Source: Nemophila menziesii (taxonomy: Eukaryota > Streptophyta > Magnoliopsida > Boraginales > Hydrophyllaceae). From it: a stretch of 64,000 bases of DNA. The stretch spans positions 15,149,001 through 15,213,000 of the forward strand of contig JARWIR010000010.1 of the NCBI GenBank assembly GCA_029959085.1, given 5' to 3'. Below are positions 10,885 to 21,782 of this stretch, piece after piece. The notes below the pieces were generated by a model. That model searched no databases. It saw only the letters and a list, made by a program, of their open reading frames with translations, and had not been told where the DNA came from. Position numbers and translations under genes: made by a program. The stretch's first letter is position 1. Each line of letters opens with the position of its first letter.

Positions 10885-11352
10885 ATGACTAATAGATCTG
10901 AAGCTATGGAATACAAGAGAAAGTGTTCAATCCTTGGGAAGAATAAGAAATTGCCTGGAGCTACTATTGAAAAACCCATCAATCTTGATGAGGTTTCTGA
11001 AGAATCAAAAGAACAGGCACCTGAACAACCACTACCAAAGAAGAGATTAACTGCTAGAATGTCGACACCAGCAAGGAGGCCTTTAGACAAGATAAAAATC
11101 CAAGACCAAGGTTCTTCTACCTCTTCCTCTAAAATTGCTTATAATCTTCCTCCTTGGGCGATTCAGTTACAAAACGAAGTTGAAAGATTACGTGAAGATA
11201 ACAAAGACCTGTGGGTAGAAATCATGCAATTGGAAACAAGGGTAGATAATTCGACCTTGTACAAGGATATAGATGATTACACCGACCCCTCAGCTTCTGA
11301 AGATGAGGATGATATGATGGATCTCTATGGCCAACCAGGTAGGTCATTCTAA
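10885..11352 (+). CDS. Athila-B short second ORF, shrunken relative of the envelope-like ORF
   Basis: ATG at 10885 gives 155 residues; a GTG 15 bases earlier is not preferred because the ATG matches the MTN start of the 403-residue ORF in Athila-E (44526 to 43315), and a GAGTTGTGGGTGAAT leader precedes both. The product has a basic N-terminal half, then a predicted coiled coil (IQLQNEVERLREDNKDLWVE) and an acidic tail. The long middle domain present in E is absent, so only the two ends remain. There is no hydrophobic segment, so it is unlikely to be a membrane envelope protein. Function unknown. Confidence 0.65.
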   Translation: MTNRSEAMEYKRKCSILGKNKKLPGATIEKPINLDEVSEESKEQAPEQPLPKKRLTARMSTPARRPLDKIKIQDQGSSTSSSKIAYNLPPWAIQLQNEVERLREDNKDLWVEIMQLETRVDNSTLYKDIDDYTDPSASEDEDDMMDLYGQPGRSF

Positions 11353-12878
11353 TTTTTTCTCAATAGCTTGGATGCATTAGGTAGTTTAGTTAGTTTTATT
11401 TTAAATTTTATTCCATTTTTGAGTCTTTTTCGAGTCGTGGGGACACGGCTCACTTTTGAGTTGGGGGTGGGGATTCGTTGTCCTCATCTTCTTTTTGTTT
11501 TTGCATAAAATTTAAAAATTTTAGGTTGAATTAAGGCATAGAATATCTTGAATGTACCTATGTGAGCATGATTTTATTAGGTCAATGATAGTAAGTAGTA
11601 TGCTTTTGAAAGATGCAACAAAATTGTTTAGCATGCATGCATGAAAACATGAAATAAAGGATAGAAAAGTTAATGAGCAATGCTAAGAAACCACGTTGAA
11701 ACTTAGGAATAGTTATTTGGTGTGTAGAACGTGAGGTTTAAAATTAGTTGAAAACCCACTTGTCTATGAACTATTAGTGAAAAAGTAACGAAATCCGGTA
11801 GTTAGGAAAATGACTAAGGCAGTTCTTTCATGATAAAACACTTGAAGCCTTTAGACTTTCTCACCCTTTTATTTGATTATTGTTATTTATCCGTCTTAGC
11901 CCCTCTGAGCCTTTTCTAAAGCCTTTTTATTGAAACACATTATAATCCTTACCATAGTTTTTAGGACTTATCTATATGACCCGCACTCGAATCGCAAAAC
12001 CTGATACACTCGTTTTAGAGCTTGAGTTTGGGGTGGTGGGTTTCATCATTAGGGAACTTTGGGAATTTGGGAATTATCTTTGTGATTTTATTAATGATGA
12101 ATTGTTATTATTGTAACCCTTTACCGGGGATTAGTGAATGAAAAAGAAGCTACGAGCTAATTTTGCCAACAAGGGCATAAAAAGAAAAAGAATATATATA
12201 TATATGAAAAAAAAGAAAATAGTGTGATATCTCAACACCAAAAGAGAATCATAATTATACAAAGAAAAATTGGTGTGAAAAGAGAATATATATATTCGGA
12301 CCGGCAAAGTGGATTTTATATCATCAAAAGGTTTTAATTGGGAATATTGAGGATGCACATTTAAAAGCATCAATAAATTGGGTTGAGTGAGAACATCTTC
12401 GAGTGAAAACTCAAGCTCTAGGGCGATTCGTTGATGGCTAGTGAGGAGAGAGCCAAAAGCTCACTTTTCATTATCCAAATATACCACACCCGTCCTTAAG
12501 CCAAGTTATAACCAAGACCTTAGGATTTCTAACTACTAGATGGAGAAACAATTGAGCTATTAGGTAGTAGGTAAGTGGACCATTGGATGTTGTATTTGGG
12601 ACCTATGAACAACCTATAGCCATTAACCTGAACTAAGTTATCATCCTCTCCTTCTGGCATTGCGAAATTAATCTTAACTTGAATTTATGGATTGTTGATT
12701 ACATGTATATTAGGCATATTTGTACATTATTTCGTAAGCATTACTACATGAGATTTTTTTAGATATTTTGCTCTAGGATCATTCATTATATTTTTGTTCT
12801 TGTTCTCCTCCGACTTCTTCTTGTTTATTTTGACTACCCTACTGTTCTTTACTTTTATTGTATCGGGACGATACAACT
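11353..12878 (+). other. Athila-B 3' untranslated region
   Basis: About 1.5 kb without a convincing gene. It holds a hairpin and polypurine-like tract (11432-11472), a block GACCCGCACTCGAATCGCAA (near 11979) and GAGTTTGGGGTGGTGGG (12024-12040), both also found in Athila-E and D, and a purine-rich A/T stretch at 12140-12300. A block near 12430-12500 (TTGATGGCTAGTGAGGAGAG) recurs in D and E. Confidence 0.7.
11432..11472 (+). promoter_or_regulatory. Athila-B hairpin plus internal polypurine-like tract
   Basis: GAGTCGTG-GGGA-CACGGCTC (11432-11451) forms an eight-pair stem with one G-T pair and a four-base loop. It is followed by GAGTTGGGGGTGGGG (11458-11472), very like the PPT beside the 3' LTR. 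The same hairpin is at 43128-43147 in Athila-E. Confidence 0.6.
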
Positions 12879-12893
12879 TTGAGTTGGGGGTCT
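12879..12893 (+). promoter_or_regulatory. Athila-B polypurine tract
   Basis: TTGAGTTGGGGGTCT directly abuts the 3' LTR (12894). It would prime plus-strand DNA synthesis. Equivalent tracts lie beside the LTRs of E (41720-41732) and D (39515-39530). Confidence 0.85.
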
Positions 12894-14369
12894 TGATGTC
12901 TCCTCATTTGTGATAGTAAAATACACTCATGAGACATCATTTTAGGCTTATTTATTAGTTTATAGGTTGATTTTAGCTTAATTTAGTGCACTTTCCTATT
13001 TTGGGTCTTGATTTGTAGAATTATTATTTTTAGAGCATATTGGGTTTAATTGTTTATTTAGTGTGAAGCTTTAAAGATAATTATGGAGATTAATTAGAGT
13101 CCAAGTCAAAGACAACAACTTATGGAAGGAGATATGCATGGAAATTGGAGATAAGGAAATAATTGCTAAAAAGATGGAAAAGGAAAAGCTGCCTAAATCT
13201 GGGATTCTGCAAAGATAGGCGTTTTTACCTAATAAAGAGGCCGAATTTGGTAAATTACTCCTAAAGGGTCTAGATAATTCTGTTGCGATTCTTTTGGTAT
13301 CTTGTGGAGCAAAATCGGACCAATAATAAAGAAGTTATGACCAAAACAACGCAGCAGTGTTTATCTTTATTTTCATACGAATTTGAGTTGGGCTAGGAGT
13401 CTATTACTTAACTTATCTCTAAAGAAACGAATTAGGTCAACCTCTAACCTATAAATACAGCCTCTTAACACTCTTAAATCATCCTTGGTGAAACCTTAAA
13501 CCAAGAGGAAGCTTAGAACACAAGAGAGAAGTCTGGAAGGAGCTGTCATCAACAATGTCTTCTTCTACCTTTAGATTTGTAATTTCTTTCTTTTCTTTCA
13601 TGAACTAAATTTCTTTAGCTTAAGTTTTAGCATTAATGTATGAACCCTAGTTTTGATTGACATCTATCTAATTTGGGAATTTAATGTTTTAAATAGAATT
13701 ATAGTTTTTATTCTCTGTTTATGTGTTTGAATTTATATTCCGTGTTCTTGTGGACGGCCGCCATTAGAATTACCATCTAGTAATTAGGATACCATTGACA
13801 ACGGTGTTTAATTGCATGTTTAGCACATAACGTTTAGTTTTAGGTTTGATCTGACAACCCAACCTAGCTAGATAATCACTATGGTTGAGTCTTGTGACTC
13901 TTTACCAATTACAGGAAAAGTTTGCTTAGGAAGCCTTATTGACACAGGTAAATCCTATTTTAAACTACCGATAGCATATTGGGACTGATTAGGGAAATAC
14001 TACATGATTCACCCTTACATGTTTAGAACGGCAAAACTAGTGGGGATTACATGCTAATAACTTAAGCTATATTCTCATATCGCTTCTCTTTCATATTTAT
14101 TTTTCTGTCTTTTAATTCCTTAGTTTAATTTAGTTTATTAGAAAATCAACAAAAATCTATTTGTCTTTACTTTTATTTGCGTTTAGTTGTTCTATCTTTA
14201 TTTATTTGCACTTGCTATTTGCATAAGATTCTCCTAACCTCTGTAGTCTCTGCGGAACGAATCTTTATCTAAAACTTGCATACGATCTGTATACTTGCAG
14301 AACCGTGTCGTTTAGGGTGTTATTTGCACGTTAATTACATCTTATTTTATCACACCCTAGGCCCCACCA
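12894..14369 (+). repeat. Athila-B 3' LTR
   Basis: A copy of 3084-4559 with an exact offset of 9,810; I compared it line by line and saw no mismatch. It is followed by the second GAGCC target copy (14370-14374). Confidence 0.95.
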
Positions 14370-16435
14370 GAGCCACAGTCTCTTTTCTGGTTTCTACACT
14401 CACTTCTATCTCTGGAATTACTTGCGTGAAAACTTGTTGTGGTGTAAGCCCTTTCTTCGCAATCTCAAGCATTTGGTCGTTGATATTTTTTGGACTATAC
14501 GCCTCTACAAATGTCTTGATTTCAATATCAACCTTTGGATTTGTCTTAGGAATAGATGGTGACATTAGTTGAACAACTGGTGGAGAGCCCACCTTCTCTT
14601 TTTCTTTCTTTTCTTGCACAACAGGTGCAACTTCTTCTTTCTTTTCTTTTGAGGCTTTTTCCTCTTTCTCTCTAGCTCTGGTATCTTGAAGATCAATAAC
14701 CGATCTAATCTCTTCTTGCATGTCCTTGAGAAGTTTTATAAACTCAGATCTTTCGGATGAATTTGAATCTTCAGACTAGTCAGAGTCTTCGGGGCTAGAC
14801 TTGATTGGTTCTTTTTCAGTTTCTAGAATTTCCACGACAATTTCTGCAGCATGTGGTACTTCCTCTTCCTTTCTATTTCAAGGCAAATCGCCTTACAAGC
14901 TTCAAGCCCAATATTGGCATCACCTCCTTCAATGGATTTCAATTCTCTTGCTTCCGCAATATTATTCAAAACTTTCGTTAATCGATCTACTTGTGTGCCT
15001 AAGATCTGAATAGAAGCCTCTTGTTCTCTGAACTTCTCATTATGTAATTGCATATTACTTGTCATAAGATCCATAAAATTCTGTAACTTCTTCTCGAACA
15101 GTGTACCCTCTCTAGGATGTTGCGGTAAAGCCTTCTGAGCTAGAGTATCAGTATAAGCCTCATTAGCAGATTGTTGTGGAGGAGCAGGACTATTAAAATT
15201 CTGATTTCGATGATAAGGACCTTGACATCTCGGTTGGTATCTGTTGTTCTGGGGACAAGGTTGATAAGTACCTTGATTTACGCCCCCTTGAGGATTTGAA
15301 TACTACATACCCTGATGATTTCTCTTACCAAATTGGTAATTTCCTTGGTTAGATATGAAATAATCAGATACTGGATTTCCTTCACACTCTTCCCATGTAT
15401 GGTTTGGTACCTCACACTGTGGAAAACCTTGTGCTTCTTGCACTACATTTACTGCAACTAAATTCTGACATTTTTGTTGCATCTCAAGCTTATATCTTTG
15501 ACTTGATTCTCTAATGCTGTTAATTTAGCTGACTGGGAAGATTTTGTATTCAATTGAAGCGTACCTTTGGTATTTGTAATAGGAGCTCGCGAAAGTGGCC
15601 AACTCCTTTCAGTTTCTATTATACGTTCCATACCTTTAACAGCTTCCGTAGGATCCATGGACACAAATCCTCCTCTTCCAAGATTATCTACCCTCGGTCC
15701 GCTTTCTGCATTGATACCTTGATAGAACATAGGGCTGGGGTATAACCGTGGGGTGGAAATCTAACTAACTTTTGTTGAAATCTTGTCCATGCTTCTCCTA
15801 CTTTTTCATCATTCTCTTGGCGAAAACTAGCAAGCTCCATCTGATCTTTCAGTCTCATACTTTGTGGATAAAAACGGTTATAGAATGCGACTTGTAGTTC
15901 ATCCCAAGTGTTAATTGTGTTTGGTGGTTGTCTATCTAACCAATCACCAGCAGTTCCGGTAAAAAAGAATGTAAACATATAACAATACAGTTGCTCGCGT
16001 GTAATGCCAGGAGTAATATGGGCATCACAAATCTGCATAAACTTCTGAATCGCTCTTACCAGATCTTGAATTGATGCACCACTATAGTGTCCATAACTCG
16101 CAAATTGACTGAGCATACCCGGATCGGGCCTAAATTTTATATTCTGGATCATTGGAAGACGATAACCTAAAGGTTGAACTCGAAAAGGTGCTCCCAAGCC
16201 AGGGAGATCTTGTTCTCTACGTTGCTGGTTCTGTTATTTCCTGGTGGTGGTACTAGAGGAATAAGTGGTGGTACCTGAGGGACTGGTTCTTGATGTTGTC
16301 ATTCGGATTAAGATTAAGATTATCCTCGGGTGGTATTGGAATTTCCTCTTGTTGAGACATGGATTTTTGTTGTTCTCGTTCATCTCTCAAGCTTTTGTTG
16401 TAGGGTTTGAAAACACTCTCGTGGTTCTCGAGCAT
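14370..16435 (-). pseudogene. Athila-A gag and linker region
   Basis: On the minus strand the best part (16197 to 15688) is a Gag domain sharing FRPDPGMLSQFASYGHYSG and the [20 protein letters not shown] block with Athila-B and E. A frameshift near 15740 moves the frame to 15730-15458 (FYQGIN...GGFVSMDP). A degenerate zinc knuckle region (CEVPNHTWEEC, first cysteine lost) lies near 15400, then a Q/N-rich linker, a coiled coil (15074-14823) and an acidic/lysine-rich part (14721-14375) leading into the protease across the Athila-B insertion. The N-terminal piece (16435-16253) is also out of frame. Several stops and frameshifts make it non-functional. Confidence 0.85.
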
Positions 16436-16543
16436 ACACTAAAAGACCTAAAAGAGACAAAAACAAAAAGAAAGCGTAAATCTGAAAAATAACTAAAAAC
16501 TACTACACTAAAATTTAAAACTAACGCGCTAACGAGAAACAAG

Positions 16544-16561
16544 TCCCCGACAGCGGCGCCA
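16544..16561 (-). promoter_or_regulatory. Athila-A primer binding site
   Basis: Minus strand: TGGCGCCGCTGTCGGGGA, one base different from the site in Athila-B. It lies six bases inside the LTR end at 16568. Confidence 0.85.
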
Positions 16562-16567
16562 AAAACT

Positions 16568-18628
16568 TGGTGTCGGTCAGGGCGTGATAAAATAACGATA
16601 AATAAATATGCAACTAATACCATAACCAAGCACGTTACTCACTGCAAGTATCACCGGTCGTATGCAAGTTTTAATGATAAGTGAATCGTTCTCAGGGACT
16701 TAGTGTGTTATACGAATGGATTAACAAGAAAGCGTAGTAATAATTAGATCAATGAAATAAATACAAGAAAAGTAAATAGTAATGATTGATTGAGAAAATA
16801 ATGATTAAACTAAAGACAAAACAATAAATAAAAGATGTGAGAATAAGATGAGAGAGATATAGCTCAGGTTTTGCTAGTATGAACTTATCCTTCTATTTCT
16901 TCTACTAGTTAATAAGGGTTATTAAAGCTCTTAGATAAGTAGCCAGGATTCTATATTCCTCCTAACTAGGGATGGAAATGGTTACGGTTAAAAACCAAAA
17001 CCGATGAAAACTGAACCGATTAAAAACCAAATTATATAATCGTGGTTGAAACCATTAGGTTATGGTTTTGAAAAGTGTAAGCGATGGTTAAAACTGTTAG
17101 GTTATAGTATTAAATACCGAATAACCGAAAATCGTTTACTATCATATATATTTTCATATTTTATAATAATCTAGGTTAAATTAGATATATTGAATTTATA
17201 AAACCAAGATTCAAATACTAAATTCAAATAACTAAATGAAAAATATGCAATTTAATGAAAGGCCAACACAATAATTTATATATCTTAGAGATTTTTCTTA
17301 TATGTGTGGTTTTATTTTATGAAAACTAATATGTTTATTAAATTATGATTTTGTTATGGTTAAAAACTAAAAACTCGTTTAAAAACCCGAAATCGAATAA
17401 TACGGTTATGGTTTTGAAATGTGTAACTGATGGTTAAAACCGTTAGGATATGGTTTTTAATAAAATAAACGGTTTCAGTTATGGTTTTTGATATTTTTGC
17501 AAAAACCGAACCGTTTCCATCCTTACTCCTAACCCCTTTTAGGGTGGACTTAGGTGGCGACCTAACAATTACCAGGGGACTTGGATAAGGGGACCCTGTG
17601 CAATGATTGGTGGTTAAATCTCAAACCCTAATAACTATCTAGTTAGGCAAGCCCTTCTGGATCACTACCGCACACTAGACGCTTATGTGATGTTTCAATA
17701 ATTAGACACCCCTTCTGGGTGAGCATCTAACTACTATTGAGACAATCCTAACGTGATCAAGATTAAGACTGGAAATAAATCAAAGCATATAAAACAAATA
17801 TATGGTTAAGAAGCTAGAATCAATTTAAAAAGTTTTTTCCAAACAAAATTAGATTGAAGAAAATAGAATTCAAAGACTTTACATATGCAAAACCCAAGGT
17901 ATGGGAAAACTAGTTCATGCTAACAAGAAATAAACTAAAATAAAGATACATACTGTCAACTTGCTTCTCTTGAATAACTTCTATGATGAATAATACGAAG
18001 GACTAGTTAAGGAGAGGCAAGGACATATTTACAATGATAAGAGGGTGTATTTATAGGTTCTAACTCTAAGAAGACCCTATGTCGAAATCGATGAGTGAAA
18101 GGTAAGTAATTTGAGTCCAAGTCCAACTCAAATTTGTTTCCTAAAATAAAGAAGAGAGGATAAACACTGTTGTCTTGTTTTGGTCGTATCTCCTTCTTTA
18201 TTGATCCGATTTATGCCTACTTTATATCAAAACGGTCTACGTTTACTCTTTTTATTTCTCATCCAAATTCCCAGACAATTTGAAGTTATATTCTCTTTAG
18301 TGGACGTAGCTTCTGAATTTCAAATTTACTTGGCATCCTTTCCTTTCCTATTTTATCTCTACTTCCTTTTATCTCTTAATTCCTTTCATATCTTTTTTCC
18401 TTATCTCTTTATAATTGATTTGTCACATAATTATATTCCATATATTTGTAAAGCCTCACATTAACTCACAAATTATACCACATATGCTCTAAAAATAATA
18501 AATCATTAAATCAAGACAAGAAATAAGAAATTATCAATATATGAATAAAAATCTATAATTAATTAGTCATAAACATCTAAAAATATGTCTGCAACCTAGA
18601 TTTTTATATCATAAATAGGGAGACATCA
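16568..18628 (-). repeat. Athila-A 5' LTR, interrupted by a MITE
   Basis: On the minus strand it begins TGATGTCTCCC (ending at 18628) and ends CGACACCA (starting at 16568). Its 2,061 bases contain the 559-bp MITE plus its 8-bp duplication, leaving about 1,494 bp of LTR, close to the 1,476 and 1,566 bp of B and E. A TATA box (CCTATAAATACACC) lies near 18045-18058 on the minus strand. Confidence 0.9.
16967..17525. mobile_element. hAT-like (Ac/Ds-type) MITE inside the Athila-A LTR
   Basis: 559 bp with imperfect terminal inverted repeats: TAGGGATGGAAATGGTTACG at the left, and TAAGGATGGAAACGGTTCGG when the right end is read inward. Perfect 8-bp target duplications CTCCTAAC lie at 16959-16966 and 17526-17533. 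Subterminal GGTTATGGTTTT/AAAACCGTTAGG words repeat at both ends. No transposase is encoded. The TIR type and 8-bp duplication are those of hAT elements. Confidence 0.93.
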
Positions 18629-18633
18629 AGGAT

Positions 18634-20188
18634 AAAACTGAAGGGAATTTTTTGTGGAAAGATCTTGAAGATCATGCATCTACCTTCGATGTCTCGTGGC
18701 TTCTACTTGGTGACTTTAACAATATATTAAGCCATGAGGAGAGGAAAATGGGGAAGTTGTAATTATGGGAGATTTTAATGAGTTTGTAAATTGTTGTAAT
18801 ACCATCGGGTTAGAAGGTATTCAATATTCGGGTCAATTTTTTAAGCGGGATAACAATCATACTCTTAGTTGGATTGATCGTGTGATGGGTAATACAAGAC
18901 TTGATGCTTCATATCATTATGTGCATGCGGAATTTGTCCCAAAGTTAAGTTTTTTAGATCACTCACCATGTGTTGTTTCCTTGTTTCTACAAAATGTAAC
19001 GAGATTCACCCCATTTCTCTTCTTTAATATGTGGATGGAAGACAAATATTGTGGAAAATTGTTTCCAATAGTTGGAATAAAAATCATGGTAGAGGTACAA
19101 AGTATTTTTGGTGTGTAAAAAGCTTCGTAACATAAAGCTGAAATTGAGGAAATCAAATAAAGATCACTTTTCTCATATCTCTGAAAGAGCAAGGGAAGCC
19201 TTAGAGGAAGCCAAAATTCATATTCAACTCAACATTTCTAATGATTCAGATCTTAATGAGTTGGTCGAAATTTAAAATTTGCGACTAGACTTGAGAAATC
19301 TAAGCTTGGCTATAATTTAAAAAAAGTGATAGATGTACTAAACTTTTTCATGGTTTAATGGAAAGAAAACAACAAAAAAAAGTTTATTGCAAATGTTCAT
19401 TTTCCAAATGAGGAGGTTACCACTTCCAGTGCTCAAGTCAAAGAAGCATTCTTGGGTTATTATTAGAGGTTATTGGGGTCGAGAGTTGAGACAGAAGATG
19501 TTGATTGTAGTGTGCTTGATTGGGGTAGTATTTTGATGGATATTCAAGGGTTGGATTTATGTAAAGAGGTCACCGACGCAGAGGTAGAGAGGTGGTTTTC
19601 CGAATATAAAATGATAAAGCTCTCGGACCCGATGTTTTTCCCTCACTTTTCTTCAAAATATCTTAGGATCTTATCGGAGATGAAGTTACACATGCGGTAC
19701 GTGAATTTCTTTCTTCCAGGTTCTTACTTAAGCAATTAAATGCTAGTATTATTGCTCCCATTCCTAAGAAATAATATTTGAAGTTCGTGGAGGACTATAG
19801 ACCACCATCCCTTGTTATATCTTTATTTGTAAAGCGGGTACAATGATTCTCGTAGACCACATGAAATTAATGCTTGAAGAAATTATAGACAAAACACAAA
19901 ATGCTTGTGTATGGAAGACCGATGGCCGACAATATCCACTTAATGCAAGAGCTATTGAGAGACTACAATAATAATAGTAGCTCGCCTAGATGTTACTATC
20001 AAGATCGATTTGTGTAAAGCTTATGATTCGGTTTTGTGTGTTTCCTTCATGAGGTGTTTTAAGGCTTGAAATTTCTAGATTTGTTTGTGAATTGGGTTAT
20101 AGAATGTGTCACAACTCCTTCATAATCAGTTGTGCCTAATAGGGAAGTCTGTGGTTTCTTGAAAGAAGAAAAATGGTTAAACCAAAGT

Positions 20189-20283
<95 letters not shown>

Positions 20284-21740
20284 CATATCTTTTCCTCTTA
20301 TGCCTGGAATATTTCTCAAGATTGGTAAATAAAAACACAAATGTTGGGTTCAAGTATCACCCAAAATGAGAGGAAAACAAGATAATTCACCTTGCTTTTG
20401 CAGATGATCTCATGCTTCTCGCCAAAGGTGATCATAAATCGATTAAAATTCTTATGGATTTCTTGGAGGAGTTTAGTAAGTGTTCAGTTATTCACTTAAA
20501 TATTTTAAAATCTAATATTTATTTTGTTGGAATAAAATATGAGGTAGTTGAAGATATCTTAGAAACTACTTAACTTGAAAAGAAAGTATAGTCGTTCTAT
20601 TATTTGTGTGTACCGCTTGGAGCTTCTAGATTGTTTTTGAATGACTTTAAACCTCTCATTGATAAATTGGAAGGTTATTTTCAATCTTGGATTGCATCTT
20701 CTCTCTAATATGCGAGTTGTCTCGAGCTTATTAGATTGGTAGTTCAAGGGGTTGTGTGCTTTTGGTACTCTATTATTTTAATTTTGGTTTGTATGCGGGA
20801 TAGAATTATGATAATTTGTAGGAGCTTCTATTTGGAGGAAAATTCTCAACAAATCAAATGGAAAAATATAGCTACAGCAAAAGAAGAAGGATGATTAGGC
20901 CTTAAAGATCTTGGACCTTGGAACAAGGCTTTGCTTATGAAGATGTTTTGGAAAATTATGGCAAAGAAAGATTTCCTATGGATAAAATGGGTGCACGGAG
21001 AATACTTGAATAATAATTATTATCGGGAGTTTCAAGTGAAAAAGTTAGATTTTCCGCTCTTTAAACAACTTTCGGAGATTAAAGAGTAAATCAAAGTTTC
21101 GGTGGGACATGAAGGAGGATTCAAGGCATTGCATCATTACTTCTCCACACCAAAAGATCAACACGTTGCTTATGAACCAGGAAGTGTGAGTTTCTTGCCT
21201 TATTTAAATTACATTATGATATTTTTGTCGTCGATCTATTCCTACAGTTTGGGAGAACATTGTGTGGAATTATTGTATTGTTCCAAAACATGCCATCATT
21301 GTTTGGATGTGAATACAAGAGAGGTTTTGCATGAAAGATAGGATGTCCTATATGAAATTGGATCCATTTTGAAAATTATGTGGTAAAAAAATTTAATTAA
21401 ACAAACATATTTGCTTTGAGTGTACTTTTGCGAAGAGAGTTTGGGAAGATGTGAATAATGGTTGGGTTTGAAATAAGAAATGGGTACTATTTTGAGTGAT
21501 CTCAAATATAATAAAAGATTAAAACTCGTGAAAAATTAAAGAGAAAGGTAAAGAGAGTTGCATTTGCCGCTACCGTCTATCATACATGGCGGATGAGAAA
21601 TAACCTTGCTATGAGAAGAGAGAATATTTCCAAGGAGAAAGCCATCAAAGAGACTAAAACATGCACGCTATCTTTTTTATTCGTTTTGTACCCCCATCAT
21701 ACTTTCACGGATAAAAAATTGTCCTAATATATATCATAGT
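18634..21740 (+). pseudogene. LINE-1: decayed L1-type LINE (endonuclease, reverse transcriptase, zinc-binding domain)
   Basis: Plus-strand fragments in order: end of an APE-type endonuclease (LLLGDFNNILSHEE near 18700; SWIDRVMGN and LDHSPCVV, 18840-18980); RT lead-in (19473-19739); RT motif KIDLCKAYDSV near 20005; the catalytic box LAFADDLMLLAKG near 20400; a degraded zf-RVT region (21250-21450); and a tail of the type VAFAATVYHTWRMRNN near 21560. Many stops and frameshifts interrupt it. The Athila-A LTR cuts it at 18628, so its 5' part should lie left of Athila-A, outside the window. A (CT)42 run interrupts the RT at 20193. Confidence 0.85.
20193..20276. repeat. (CT)42 microsatellite
   Basis: An uninterrupted 84-bp CT run inside the RT of LINE-1. 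The Ser-Leu repeat frame that crosses it is a by-product. Confidence 0.98.
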
Positions 21741-21782
21741 TGGTTTTCTTTTACATCGCCTTTCTCCCTTTCCTTTCAATAT

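Larger units (their letters stand above)
3084..14369 (+). mobile_element. Athila-B: near-complete Athila-type Ty3/gypsy retrotransposon
   Basis: An 11,286-bp element: LTR (3084-4559), PBS (4566-4583), gag-pol ORF (4686-9710, in frame to 9935 past one stop), post-pol motif, palindromic repeat cluster, a short second ORF (10885-11352), 3' region with repeated polypurine-like motifs, PPT (12879-12893), LTR (12894-14369). Both LTRs are 1,476 bp and I find no difference between them, so the insertion is very recent on an evolutionary scale. Perfect GAGCC duplications flank it. It sits in the protease coding region of Athila-A, in the opposite orientation. Confidence 0.97.
1..18628 (-). mobile_element. 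Athila-A: Ty3/gypsy LTR retrotransposon, pol-less, interrupted, 3' end outside the window
   Basis: Read on the minus strand the element runs 5' LTR (16568-18628), PBS (16544-16561), gag remains, protease remains, a conserved post-pol motif (2255-2313), a GC-rich palindromic segment, and envelope-like ORF remains down to base 1. The 3' LTR must lie beyond the left edge. Athila-B (3084-14369) is inserted in it and duplicates the target GAGCC (3079-3083 and 14370-14374). Between the protease and the post-pol motif there are only about 130 bases, so reverse transcriptase, RNase H and integrase are missing. The five bases outside the LTR (AGGAT, 18629-18633) are the expected target-site copy, but the partner copy cannot be seen. 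Confidence 0.85.

Noticed and set aside
14350..14374. Extension of the Athila-A ORF into the Athila-B LTR
   Set aside because: The frame reads a few codons into the inserted LTR by chance; the real boundary is the GAGCC target copy.
20132..20332. Ser-Leu repeat protein
   Set aside because: Translation of the (CT)42 microsatellite.
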